A DNA stretch of 64,000 nt from Pyronema omphalodes (Eukaryota > Ascomycota > Pezizomycetes > Pezizales > Pyronemataceae), in contig JAJJXM010000011.1 of assembly GCA_024516155.1 (NCBI GenBank), positions 467,501-531,500 on the forward strand. Reading direction: 5' to 3'. Every line of letters begins with the position of its first letter. The first letter of the stretch is position 1. The position numbers and the translations under genes are program-made. This document shows, one piece after another, positions 1-12,705 of the stretch. The notes under the pieces are model-generated. The model saw only the letters and a list, made by a program, of their open reading frames with translations, ran no database searches and was not told the origin of the DNA.

Positions 1-836
1 TAGATGTTGATAAAAGATCCAACCGCATACCTACCCAAAGCCTAAATTCGAATTATGAATTTACCGAATCATCCGGAGAGTGCATCTGAGTACAGAGTCT
101 TCATAATTAGGCAGGGATAGATTACTCAAGCGAGTCTCTGGCAGCTAATGACAAGCATCATTCAGCCACATGGTTATGGAGTTTGAAGTCACCCCATGAT
201 GAAACATCAACCGTTTTAACGACCGCAAAGTCTACTCCTCAAAAATGCTTCACCTTCAAGTAGTAGGAAAGAGATATCGTTTCGGCTTACATAGAATCAG
301 GCTCTTATGATACCCTAGGTAACTCTTGGCAGAAATTTACAGCTGCTGTATTCTTAATCCAGCTTCTACGCAGCAACGATTACCAACTGCAAGGCTTTGA
401 GGGGTCTATCATTGTCTATTTTTCACATTCTTTCTAAGTATGCATCATACCGTTGGTGTCATGAGTCGGATTCTGAAGCTTATGGTGGTTTGAGCATAGT
501 GGAGAAATGGAAATACCGGTTTCTGGTGCATTTGTACATGGGCGTCTCCCACTTTCTTTCAAATTTTCCATCCCATTCCTTTCACTCCATCGATACGTTT
601 GGAAGTAAAACTATTTCACTCGCTTGTTTGGTGGCAGTGTTTCTCGTCAGTCATATTTTTGTTTCAATATCTTCTCTAATATAATTTCACGGGACAGGAT
701 TTCTTTGAAATTTTTACGCAGGTCGGATACTTAGTATATTTAATAATTTATCTTTGTAAGTACTTTACCAGTTCTCTTGAATGATGACTGACTTTTAAGA
801 TTTCTTATCTCCTCCTGGTGAGGTAAACAAGATATC
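1..836. other. intergenic, no gene seen
   Basis: No open frame here has convincing protein features. The right-hand part is the presumed promoter and 5' leader of the secreted protein that starts at 837. Confidence 0.5.
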
Positions 837-3587
837 ATGATGCACGCCTCGAGATACCCACGTTACTCGAGATTCGGCCTGTTAGCTATGGCTGCACTAA
901 ATATGTTGAGCGGAATCGCCTATGCAATGCCTACACCACCACGGAGTAAAAGTGTACCAGCCCAAGAAACGGTATACGATGTCCAGTCGATAAAAAATAC
1001 CCCAACGCCGGTGGCATCGAGTGCATCAGAATCAATGGCACATGAGAGTACGTCAATAGTAATACTTCACGAGACTATGGGCATGGCAGCACACACCAAT
1101 ATACCGACAGCAGAAGTATCAGTTAAGACAGCGAAAGAGAGGGTGCATATGGTGGAGACTGAGGCGGTACATATAACAGAGCAAGTTACTGTGCATGAAA
1201 CTGAGACACTACAGCAACATATCACTCAGCATGTTACAGTAAGTAATCTGAAATTTTGGGATGAGTTGCCGGCTAATTACTAAAGGTTGTGGAAACTTTA
1301 CCACCGGTACATGTTACGATGACTGAGATACCACAAACGTTTGTCCCAACAACAGTGATGGTGCATGTCACCATGACTGAAGTATCGTTACGTGTAGTAC
1401 CCACCACAATGTTCGAAACTTTTGTTGTAAGTATCGACTAGTTCATCAACCTGACAGCAGACTGACAACAATAAATAGCAAACACAAGTTTTGACGCATA
1501 CTGTCCCAACAACAATAGTTCGCACGCTCCCACCAATTGTCAAGACAGTGCACCAAAGGGTTACCGAGACGGCTACAATGATCCAAACAACGCTAAATGA
1601 GGTTGTATCCACCAAGGTCGTGGTATCTCACATGATACAGACTCAATTTCAGAACCAAGTCATGGTGCACACCGTAACAGCCACTGTAAATAACTTCCGC
1701 ACTGCTACAGAGACAATCCATGCCGTTCAAACGGTGCACATTATCCAAACGGAAATAGAAACACAAGTTGTCAACCAAGTCCTAACTGCAACGCAGACGG
1801 TACATGCAATCCAGACAGCCACGCAGGCTGTAAACCAGATTTTGACAGAGAAAATTACGGAAACCGTACATGATGTCATGACCCAGACTGCCACGGCCAC
1901 AATTAGCAACATTGCAACACAAACTGTACAAATTATACAGACAGAGACCGCATTATCCACTGTCAAGAGTGTCGCAACAGAGGTTGTTAATCATATCTTG
2001 ACACAGACAGTACATATGGTCCAAACGGCTACGGCTACTGTCAATAATATTGCGACTGAGACCGTTCATTTGATCCAAACGGAGACCATAAATAATATGG
2101 CGACAAAAACCGTACACATTATTCAGACATCCATAGCCACGGCCACAGTAAATAACATTACAACTCAAACTGTCCACTTGGTTCAGACAGAGACCGCATT
2201 ATCGGTCATCCGCAGCGTAGCGACCGAAGTCATCAACCAAGTTCTCACAGAAACCGTCCACATGATCCAGACAGCTACAGCTACAGCTACCGTTAATGAT
2301 ATTTCCACCCAAACCGTTCACCTCGTACAAACCGAGACCCTCAACAACGTATCAACCGAAACAGTTCCCATGATCCAAACGTCAACAACCATTATTAACA
2401 ACCCAATAACGCAAACCGTACACCTCATCCAAACTCAAACCATAAACAACCCAACCACAATCCACCTCATAAAAACGAAAACCATCAACGAAGTAGCAAC
2501 CGAAGTAATCCACTCAATCATCACCGAAACCGTTACAACCGCTCTCCCATCGGAAATTCCTGAAATCGCCGCTCCTTCAACTATAACAGAGCACATAGTC
2601 CATATCACATCAACAATAACAGTCTGCTCAGCCTGTCAATCACCTACCCCCATAATTAACCCACCAGCGGCAGCCCCTGCAGCAGCAACCCATAGCATCA
2701 TAGTCGGAGGTCTTAACGGACTTCTTTTCTCGCCTCCCTCTATCGAAGCCTTACCTGGAGATATATTACATTTCACCTTCCTCTCTCAAAACCACACAGT
2801 AACACAATCGACCTTTGGACAGCCCTGTATTCCCATGATAGGCGGAGCAGACTCAGGCTACAAGCCTAACCCGAATAATACAGTAATCCCAGCACCTATC
2901 TGGGAGTACCAAGTTAAAGATACAACACCTACTTGGTGGTTTTGTGCACAGAATTCACATTGTGGGAAGGGAATGGTTTTTGCGGTTAATCCTACGCGAG
3001 AGAAAACTTTCCGGAGCTTTCAGGATACTGCAGTCGCGATGAATGGTACTGTTCCTGAGATTACGCTACCGGATGAGGAACTGGTGTCGATGCCTATTGT
3101 GACAACGGTTGTTCCACCGATGATGACGATGCCGGAACCGAGTATGGTGGCGCCGAGTACGGTTATGATGCCGCCGACTATAGAGACAACAATAATGACT
3201 ATAATCCCTCCCACATTTCCTACCACCACAATCTCCATGCCCATCGAAACCTCCCAAATAACCACTCCATCAACCCCGGTGACAGTCCCAACGACCACCA
3301 TATCCTCGTTCTTAAATACAGTAACCAGTCCCCAAAATATCCAACCTCCAGCCACCGCCACCGCTACCGTCACCACCAGCTTCAGCACCATCAACGCAGT
3401 CCCCGACTTATCCAACCCCACACCCCTTCTACCCACAACCCCGGAAGCCATAAAACAGCCCACCATAACAGCACCCCCAGCCTCACCAGTTTCAGAGGGG
3501 AAACCATTCTTAGATCTGGGACAGTTTACGAATACTAGTGGGCTGTCGGATGGGTTGATTATACATATTCCGACTGGGGTTATTTAG
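837..3587 (+). CDS. secreted repeat protein with C-terminal cupredoxin domain
   Basis: Three exons: 837-1238, 1286-1426 and 1479-3587 (883 aa). Introns of 47 and 52 nt have GTAAGT donors and phase 0 joins. Residues 1-29 form a signal peptide ending near AYA. A very long Thr/Val-rich region follows, made of degenerate units such as TVHLIQTET and TVNNIATE, which looks like an extended wall or adhesin-type stalk. A cupredoxin fold follows, beginning near HSIIVGGLNG. It carries plausible type-1 copper ligands: His in QNHTVTQS, then Cys, His and Met in FCAQNSHCGKGM. The tail is Thr/Pro-rich. I see no C-terminal hydrophobic GPI signal. The domain resembles the cupredoxins of fungal extracellular serine-rich proteins. 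Surface localisation is inferred; copper binding is predicted from the residues only. Confidence 0.85.
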
Positions 3588-4350
3588 AGAAATAAATAAG
3601 ATGGAAAAAAAAAAAGGGGGGGGGGGGGGGGGGGGAGTTGGAGAGTTGAAGAGTTGGGAGTTGATAAAGATGAGGGGGTGTTTTTTGATGCGGTTTGGTA
3701 GATGGTTGGTATTTATGCGAGAGTTTTTTTTTTTTGGAAGGGTTGCTTGGAAGGCAGGGGATTTGTGGTAAGGCAGGTGGGGAGATAATGGGAGCGGAGA
3801 GGGATGAGGAAGTTGAAATAGAGGAGTCGGTTGGGTTGGGTTAAATAATGCGCATGAGTAGTAAATTTAAGTTTGGTAGGGTACGGCGTGGTACGGAATG
3901 CGTAACCTCATCTCCGTCATGAGCTGCAGCCGACGGTTACGCGGCATCGTTTCATTTATCTCAAACCACAACATGTTACATAAACAGATTCTCATTATTT
4001 GACACATGCTCGATCCATCATATGAAGCTTTAACCTCAGTTTCATTAATCCTTAGCTATGTATTAAAGCCTTTCCATCATTAGTTGATGTCGTCATTTTG
4101 CATTCGCCTCCCTTGACGTGTGTGCATCTATTTACTTGATATCCGCCACGAAAAAAGTACTGTTCCCTTCACATCATCAATGGTTTCCTCCCTTTTTCTC
4201 TTTCCAACAGAAGACAAAAATTGTTTGTAATCACAGCCACATGAATCAAACCAAACCCAGCCATCTTTAACTCCAATCCTTCACCAATATCTTACACCCC
4301 TTATCTCCTGCTGTCCCTTCCAGTATTTTCCGCTCCAATACTCGCTATTG
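3588..4350. other. intergenic, converging 3' ends
   Basis: Holds an A11 run followed by a G20 run (3605-3635) and G/T-rich sequence after the repeat-protein stop, then the 3' flank of MED14, which ends at 4351. No gene seen. Confidence 0.5.
3616..3635. repeat. poly-G tract (G20)
   Basis: Uninterrupted run of 20 G directly after a run of 11 A, 30 bases downstream of the stop codon of the secreted repeat protein. Confidence 0.95.
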
Positions 4351-7344
4351 CTAGTCCATGGCTCGTGATACACTAGGCTCCCCCCAGATAATATCATGAC
4401 ACTTCCTTACTAGATCCCTAGTACCCGCAAGCTTTGCCACTGCTCCATTCTTTAATCCATGCCAGCCTACTCCTTCACCAACCCAAATTTCCTTCAATTG
4501 CTCACAGACCGTAGCATCAAGTGCCAAAAGGTGATTTCCATTCGCCGCGGGATCCGTAAAATACCAATAGAGCACCGAGCGCCGACTCTGTAAACGAATA
4601 TCTATCGTAAATTTCTTATTCCTGTATTCCATACGGAAGCCATCGATTCCTCTGGTAATGATAGTAAAATCATCCACCGTTGCATTTTTCGGTAAAGCAT
4701 ACTCAATGGCATTGAATTCTATCATCAACGGCAGGGTAGCGATGAGAGTCTTAATCACCGTTGCTAACCCAGTAATTTCGTCCGATTCTGCTGTTTGGTT
4801 CTTCTCATTTAACGTGTTCTGTAACAGTGTTTTCATTCTGATATGTGGTGATCCCTCGGGTAAAATCAACTTCATCTCCATTTCTCCAGTGAAGCTAATT
4901 TCTGCCGTATATGCCGGGTCATCGCTGTACCTAAAAACGACGCGGCCCAAGGAGACATGGGTGCAGTTGAGCTGGAATTTCCGGATAATAGTTACGAAGC
5001 TTATCAAACGCTCGATTCTATGGAGCTTTTCGATAACTTGTGGGATTATTGCTTCGCCAACACGGATTATGAAGCGGATTGCGTAGGAGCCTGATTGAGG
5101 GTGGAAGGATACATCAGATTCATCGGTGGAGAGAGGTGTGTTCGAGATCTGGGTCATAGGCTCGTTGGTACGCCCCATACAGATGAGGGTGCACTGGCCA
5201 TCTGCCTCTGCTAAACCCTGAAACGAGATCTGGAGAACATTAACGACACCATGTGACGCTTTTATAAAAGATTCGGATCGGAAGTAGAGATCTGGAATCT
5301 GTATAGGAGAGGTGTAGGTGCTTCCCACGACCTTGGCAGGGGCAAACCGGTGCTGGACGTCGCGAGATTTGAGCTCCAAATGGTTGACATAAAGCGATAT
5401 GAAACCGGCGGCCATCTTTTCGAGATTCTCCAAGAAGCGGTAAGTGACGTTTGTTTCTCCTTTTGTTGGAATACGTAGGGCGATGGAGATAGTCCAACCT
5501 AATGGCTTCTCTTCGCTGGAATAAAGTCAGCATACTTCCTTGGGATACTGAGAGAAAGGGAATGCCTACATTTGTGTTGCCCACCAGCTCTCACCGGTGT
5601 CTGATAAGACAAAAGCAATAACCCAATTTGGCAACCACCCTCTACGACGGATGTATAAGATGTATTGCGTGTTGGAAGGGAAATGCGGTTTTAGTTCTTC
5701 CTTTCTTAATTGGAGAAACTTGAGAACGTCCCATCCCATGCTTCTGGCACGCTGCTCAACCTCCTCTTGTAACACCAAACTTCTAAAACGGGACACATAT
5801 TCGGCGGCACGTGCTATGGGACTGTTGTTTATATCCATCTCAAGCTTTGCGGCTTTCTCGGAGGGTTTTTGTATAGCAAAACGACCTGTGATGGGCTCGA
5901 TAAGGACCTTGCACTGCTTTGAAGGAGTGAGCTGGATCTTTAGGTACGTTTCCAGCGAGTCGGTTGGGTGTTGCACATATGTAACCATTCCCGGTGTCTT
6001 AAACAACGGGATACTGTATAATTTCAGTTGCAGAGTTTTAAGAATATGTTTCGTATGCATCGAAATAGTCGTTTTCACCAATTTTTCGGCTGATAGGTTT
6101 GCAACATCCAATGGAACTTCCATGTCTTTCATCTCCTGACCCTCCCTCACCCACCGCACACCCAACCGACTTGGGCCGTCTTTAATTCCTCTCTTTACGC
6201 CAACTTCAATCCAACTCTTCTCCATTGATTTATGATCTCCTGATCGCTGGGGCCAATATTGTATTACTAGCGTTCGTTTATGCTGGCTTATATTAAGATT
6301 TTCCGACCATCTTCCACCACGCATTTCGGAAACCTGTCGATGTAAAGTTTCGATTTTTGTCGTTAAGAAATAGTTATGTAAATAGTCGAAAATTCCCTCC
6401 AATCCACGCTCGAACAAAATATGGTTTCCTTGCAATTCTAGTACTTTGAATACGCTCATTGGTAATGGTCGGATTGCAGGTTCGTAAATTGGCCGTACAT
6501 CAATAACGTAGAACTGACTTTTGGGGTTATCATCACTAATCGATAAGTCCACCTCGAATTCGTCCTTCGCAGTGAATGTAGCTCGTCCGGACGCAATCTT
6601 ATAGCCTCGGAAATATGGTGGAATGGTTTCGTGTAAACCGAGTCGAATAGAAAGTTGAGCATTTAAGTTGTGGTAGATCTTCAAAATATCGGCGGAGGTG
6701 AGTTCTGGGGGCGGCACGTAGCGTTTCTAGAGCAAAATCAATCCACAGTTAGCCCTCATAAAGCTCCCCTCAGCAGCAGAGACCCACCATCATCGCCGTC
6801 TGCGGCCGCCCCGTCGACAAAACTTCTATCGCCGTTTCTAAGTCCGGATTCCGAATTCTGGCATCACATCAGTTTCATAACATCCAAAATTTAATTCCGC
6901 TAAGTACCTCGCCGCTGATGTCACCTTCCGCGTGTGCATCAGTAGTTCCACTGTCCTTTGACATGCGGAGCTTTCAGCGTCCAGCCAATTCTTGATATTA
7001 ACAAGCGTTGTGACCGACTGCGCATCATGACTCCATGCTGCCAAAACCAACAGCTTAATAAACTGCTTTCTCGTATCAAACGCATATTTCACTATCTTAG
7101 ATTTCTTCTCTTCACTGCTCATTCCCATAGAGCTAATGCTATCCAACATCATCTGAAGCTCATTGAAAGAATCCTGGGCGAGACGCTGCACCAGCGTCTG
7201 CAGCTGGACAAAGCCCTGGGTCATCTGAGGAAGTTTCGGAGCGCGGATCTCAAGGCTGACCATTGGTGTAGAGGAGCCGCCTTTCTCTTTCTTAGAGAGC
7301 GCGACAGATGTTTGGGGAGGCATAGTGCGGGAAGGAGCGGTCAT
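4351..7344 (-). CDS. MED14: Mediator complex subunit 14 (Rgr1/Med14)
   Basis: Four exons on the minus strand: 7344-6908, 6857-6788, 6726-5570 and 5515-4351 (942 aa). Phases close correctly at all three short introns (50, 61 and 54 nt). The N-terminus carries the Med14 block: MTQGFVQLQTLVQRLAQDSF, then RKQFIKLLVLAAWS, then a join giving NPDLETAIEVLSTGRP. After the third exon begins, the family continues with YRGYKIA-like and GLHETIPPYFRGYK sequence. Med14 is the scaffold that links the middle and tail modules of Mediator, the nuclear co-activator of RNA polymerase II. The start chosen is the first ATG of the open frame. Nothing suggests a pseudogene. Confidence 0.92.
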
Positions 7345-8521
7345 GAATGGCGCCGCCGCTGGCCGTCGCGTGAGCAGTTATTGTTCGGTGCCAGTCGCGG
7401 AGAAAGATGGCAGAAGCTGAGAGGCTGGGTCGTGTGCGCGATGTATCGTAGTTGTTTGATGGTGGTGAGGTGCAAGGAGGAGATGAATGACTCTTTGTCC
7501 TTTGTCGTACTTTGTCGGGCTTTGTGGTTATAACGTGCTGGGTTGCTGGGTTGTTGCGTCGCAGCGCGAGGGTGGTCGTGGAATGGCGTATCGTGCGTGA
7601 GTGTGATTCTTCGATAGTGTTAAGGTGCGGCGCGAGGGGGTTGCGACAGAAAGTTGTGGATCTTTGTTGTTGGAGTCGTGTAAGAGTATGTAGTGTACTG
7701 CAAGACGTCAACTCTTGATCTCAAACGCCAAACGCCAAACGCCAAACGCCAAACTATTTCGCGTAGGTGCTGTGCTGGTCGTTTAAGGTAGAATAGAGCA
7801 GCGGCTGCTTGGGAAATTCGTACTTCCACAGCCTTGTTCTACGCCTTGTTTTGGTGTCGTCGCTGCACACTTTGACTCGTCAGCCACACGCAATTGAACC
7901 CTATCCGTAGGCAGCCACAGCCTTTTCTTGCCGTCAGCCGCGCACGATGGAGCTTTAGGCAGTCACAGCCTTGTTTCGAGCCTTGCATCAGGCCTTCTTT
8001 CAATAACAACAGGTGACTGTTGAAAGATGATGCACGGCTTTACCAAGGAGGTTTGTTGATTGTGTGCGTCAATGCAAACAACTTGAATCTATGTCTAACA
8101 AGGCCAACATAGAAAACTTCAAATGAAAGGTATATTGTGGCCACCAAATAAAGTGTGTACTGTATGTATAGAATACAATGCATAGCTCAGAGCCAATGGC
8201 ATCGTGAGCATCGAAATGAATCCTCATCCCATCTTAACCCCTCATTGATTGCTGTCATTGTATCTCGTCCCAAAAACAAAAAAAAACAAAAAAAAAGTAA
8301 CCCGCATGTAGACATCTCCGCTTAAATAACAGCAACAACCCAGAGAAAAACTAAACTAAAACGCCACTCAACGATGCATCATGAGCAAACAGATATAATG
8401 ACCCAGCAAAATAACAAGAGGTGGTAGAAGATACACAAAGCGCCACGCCCTAAATGAAAAACGTGGTATCCTGACAGAAAGCCCAAATAAAAAACAAAGC
8501 ACATGATAGTGGCCAATATAA
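7345..8521. other. intergenic
   Basis: MED14 upstream region, then the 3' flank of ATG22. Contains a short array of the heptamer AACGCCA at about 7723-7753 and an A-rich stretch near 8277-8297. No convincing gene. Confidence 0.5.
7723..7753. repeat. heptamer microsatellite (AACGCCA)n
   Basis: About four tandem copies of the seven-base unit AACGCCA in the MED14 upstream region. Confidence 0.85.
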
Positions 8522-10496
8522 TCAAACTGCGCCAAAGCTCTCTGCATCCCCGTTGAGATGCATAGGACTTACATCATCTTGCGCGAGGGCGAGTTCCTCA
8601 GCCGCTAGTGCGCGGCCTTCCCGCCTTCCTCGGGAAACGTCAACATAGTATATTAGTGGTAGCGGTGCCGACAGCAGCACAGTCAGAAACCAAAAGGCAA
8701 CTCTGATGTCCCCATACCTATCGGTGATTGCTCCAACAATCGTTGGGCCAAAGATACTACTACCCTTATCCGTCACCGCATACAACGCATAGAAGGCTGC
8801 TTCACTTCCAGGAGGAACTGTAACGAGTTAGGTGCAAGTCTATCAGCAGAGTTTTGGAATACTTACTGAGTTCTCCGAAGACAGATCTACAGTAGCCACT
8901 GACTCCGCCAAGAACGAATCCGTACACAGCTCCCAGTACATACATCTCCCACGGACTGGTTAATCCACCTACACCCGCTCTCTGCACCGCCGGAATGAAG
9001 CCCAACAATCCATAAACCGGAATAGAAAGAAATACGCACATGCAGATTAAGATAGTCTGGCTAGGCGTCCTGTTAAACATTTTCGCAATTCGCGGCCATC
9101 CGAATGCGCCGAAAACACCACAGACAGTTGAAACAACACTGATCAAGGCAAGAGCAGCAGGTTTCATGTGAAGGTTTGTTTTTCCGAATAAAACCGCAGT
9201 TCCTGAAACAGTTGCAACCCCATCCGATACCAAGAACCACGCCGCTAAGAATAACATGACGTCTCTTAAGCGGCGCGCACGCATAATAGTTTTTCCGAGT
9301 CCGACCCACGAATATTTGATGTAGCCCCACCACGAGCGATCATGAACCATTAGACTTATTCCTGCACTATCTGGCGTGCTTTCTTTGTATATGACTGGCA
9401 GTGGCGGACCCGGCCTAGGTCGCAACCACATCGCCGGCGGAATACTGAAGACGAACCACCAAAGTCCAATAATGAACAAAACGACCTTTAAAGATTCCAG
9501 CGTGGAGCCGGTGTACAGAACAACCATGATGGAGAAGATCTGGAGTAAAACAGCGGCAGTATATCCGATTGCAATTCCATAACTACTGATTTGTGTACTT
9601 AGCGACAATTCTGGGCTATTCTTCCCCTTTGGCCCTTCCCCGTTACGAGAGTAGGCATGGGGTGACTCTGTATTGGTGAGTAAAGAATGCCCTTCTGTGC
9701 TGTCTGGTGTGCTAGCTTCATCTATATCTAAGCCGAATAACAGTGTAGGGTGATGCCGAACGAGAACCGGCAAAAAGGCGTTGAGTAGTACAAATGATGC
9801 GCCGAATCCGATATTTCCGAACGTTGCCCACACCGCGGACAAGATATAGGTTCCTGGTGTTACAGTAATGAACATCATTGTAGCTATGCTTCCGATCATA
9901 GCGAATATTAATAATAGTTGTTTACGGTAGGCACCTAATTAAATCAGTTACAGCTCACCCTAGCACCACCAGAGCTTGGTTTTACCATGATCCGCGGCGC
10001 CCGACATGGACACAATTATCAGGGATTGTAACAACACTGAAATTGAAAATGTGTACCTATGTGCGCCTTGGTTAGCTCTATCACCTGTTACACCCAAGGT
10101 TTGCCCCTACATTGCAAATGAGGCTGTGTTGATACGCGCTCCAAGAATATACACCACACATTGTCCGCTGTTCTCTGGAGCTCCAAGCCCTCGCGATGTT
10201 CCAGTACAAGGGATAGTAGGATCCGATAATAAAACCCCGTTCTCCCTAGCAAGCTGTTCCAAGGTGACGGGAATGAAGGAGCCGATTCCACAGACTACAA
10301 ACACTTCGGCGGCCCACGCGTATGAATACCAGCCCATAAGCTCCTTCCGCGAAGTAGGTCGAACATCCTGGCCAGGAAACAAAGGTTCGGGTCGCTGAGA
10401 TCGCGCACGGTGGTCATCGGCATCCGACATTGAGCGCTCGTCGTCCGCGTCTTCTGGATTTGACTCGACCAAATTGCTGTAGCGACGGGATGGCAT
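8522..10496 (-). CDS. ATG22: ATG22-type vacuolar transporter (MFS-like)
   Basis: Four exons: 10496-10111, 10056-9986, 9934-8867 and 8817-8522 (606 aa). Introns are 50-54 nt and all phases match. The protein begins [16 protein letters not shown], and the first helix block is [20 protein letters not shown]. The Atg22 hallmark near residues 510-529 is created by the last splice: [19 protein letters not shown], followed by [17 protein letters not shown]. Multiple hydrophobic segments fit a 10-12 helix transporter. Atg22 proteins release amino acids from the vacuole after autophagic breakdown. The C-terminus ends shortly after the last helix. An in-frame ATG upstream at 10619 would add 41 poorly conserved-looking residues, so I prefer 10496. 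Confidence 0.92.
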
Positions 10497-12705
10497 GGTG
10501 GTGCCGAGTAGTGCTGTTGCAAGATCTCGACGGTTGCAAATCGAGGCTTCGGACTGCGGTCTTGTTGTGGAATGTAAGTATCCAAGGGTCCAGTTCCAAG
10601 CTTCGATACCAACCACCAAGCTCCCTAAACGGTTAGGCTAGTCGGGTTATTACCCGGACTGCTGTGGCGTCATTGTGGTCAGTCCTGACTGGGGTCTTTT
10701 GTAGTTGCTCTGGCTATTTCTGGGGTTCGTGTCGGGAAGGCTCGGTGGTGGTGATCGGATGGAGGGGAAGCGGAGGTGTGGAGAAAGGACGGGGTGTGGA
10801 CGGTGGAGGATCTTACCTGCGAATGAAAGAAAGAAGATGGGCGTTCGGTAGACGACGGGAGCCAGGCGATAGTTGAAGCGCTGCTGCAAGCTCAAAAGTG
10901 TGGGCACAACGGACTGCAGGATTGTCGACACGGTTTGGAGACAACGCGAGAGTATTTTGGAAAAAGTGAGTAGAAACAGTCAGACAGCCAGATCTCGGAT
11001 GTTTTTAGAGGGGGCGGTAAGCAAATTATGGTTATCTTCAGGATAGAGTTACAACTCTATCCCCACAGACCAGATGACACTCCACCACAGCCGAAGTAAC
11101 ACGATTAACAAGCAACCTTCTTTATTCCCCCAAGCTAGATAACTGCAGCATTCAATTCACTAGTACATAGGCAACGTCTGGCAACCAACCAATTTTTCTG
11201 TGATCAGTGATCAGCATCTTTGCATGCAAACTTTTTCCGATGCTTGGATGGAATATGCAAATGAGGAGATTGTATAGGAGGGGAGAGAGGAGATGACGAT
11301 AGATAAAGGAGATGAAGGTGGAGAGATGGAGGACGAAAGTGAAGATGGTGAGATCTGACAGTGCAGCACGCAAGGGAAGAGCTATGCATGTGTGTGACGT
11401 CGATATCCAGTCCTGACATCAGCCACCTTCGCTTCTTTGCATGTTCTCCCACCAGCCAGTTCAAACAGACCCTGGCCGAGAAAGCTTGCCGGTGAGTGAC
11501 TGAGCATGATTGCGGATCGGATCATCATCTCACAAGCGAAACGCCGGCGGTCACACGGCAGTTCCGTCGCAGGTACTTTTTTCACTTTCCACCCGCAGAA
11601 AATGAGATCAATATTATGTATTAGTATTCCGCATCACCCGGCGATATGTAATTACTTCCAATTTATTATTTCCAACTCGGCGGATTTTGGTCTTTCTTCT
11701 TTCTTATTTCATCTTTTCGTCTTTCTTCTTTCATCTTTTGTCTTTTCCGTCTTTCTTCTTTCATCTTCTATCTTTTTTGACTTTCATCTTTCATCTTTCA
11801 CCGTTCTTCTTCTCCTTCTTCTCCGTCTTTTTCATGTTTTCTTCAGACAATACAAGAATACAAGCCTCCAATTATGAATGCAGAAAACCACTCATTCTTC
11901 TATTGACATCCAAACTGCATTTCTGAAATTAGCTACTACCACATATATATATCTCCCATCTCGTGTGGCTGAGTCGTCCTGTCTTCGGCGCTTCCAGCAC
12001 GTTTCCAGCTGCTGCTTCATCAAACCTCCGATTCGCTTTCCCATGGCCGCTCCCCTGCCCAACCTGTCGCCGTCTTGCTACTGTCGATCTTGGCCCTATC
12101 ACTATACCGTAATTGGCATAGCCAAAACGTAACCCTCTTCCCCTCAATTTCTAACACTGCCCTCAAGCCACGCTAGTCTTTATGTAGTTAAAACTTAGCG
12201 ATAAAGCAGCGTTCCATATGGTGCTAAATAATAGGCAGCTTTCGCTGTACCTGAAAGGCAGGCACGACGCTGCCCCTTCGGACCCTTCGCAGCAACCTTA
12301 ATTCCCACCGCGCAGTGATTGAGCTTTCCTTCACTTACACGACGCTCCTTCTCTCGCTCCTTTGACAGCAGCTGTGTGTGTGGTGATTTCTCGTCGTCGC
12401 TCCTTTTGATTCGGGAAAAGGAAGGGAAAATCAGGATATACGAAAAACGATATTGGGTTTTCCGCTGATCCTATTAACATTCATTTCCTTTGGTTATCGG
12501 TTACGCAACTTTGAGTATTCTCTGGAAGAATACAAAGCCAAGTCAACATTATACTTTTCCCCGGTTTACATTGGTTTCAGCTCCCCTGAAAACATTCGTC
12601 GCGCGGCTGCTCAGCTCGAATCCGAGTTGCAAACAACCCTCGATACCTAACCTTTCGCTCTCTTAACACCTTCACAAGCTCTATAACGAAAACACCGTCT
12701 TCAGA
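10497..12705. other. long divergent intergenic region
   Basis: About 2.2 kb between divergently transcribed ATG22 and the fibroin-like gene. Contains a pyrimidine-rich stretch at about 11690-11840 made of TTTCATCTTT-like units, plus the 5' leaders of both genes. No open frame here is convincing. Confidence 0.5.

Noticed and set aside
11506..11926. Phe/Leu/Ser-rich frames in the pyrimidine-rich tract
   Set aside because: Composition results from TTTCATCTTT-like low-complexity DNA.
12453..12650. Hydrophobic 65-codon frame upstream of the fibroin-like gene
   Set aside because: Lies in the 5' leader, has no in-frame join to the gene and no family features.
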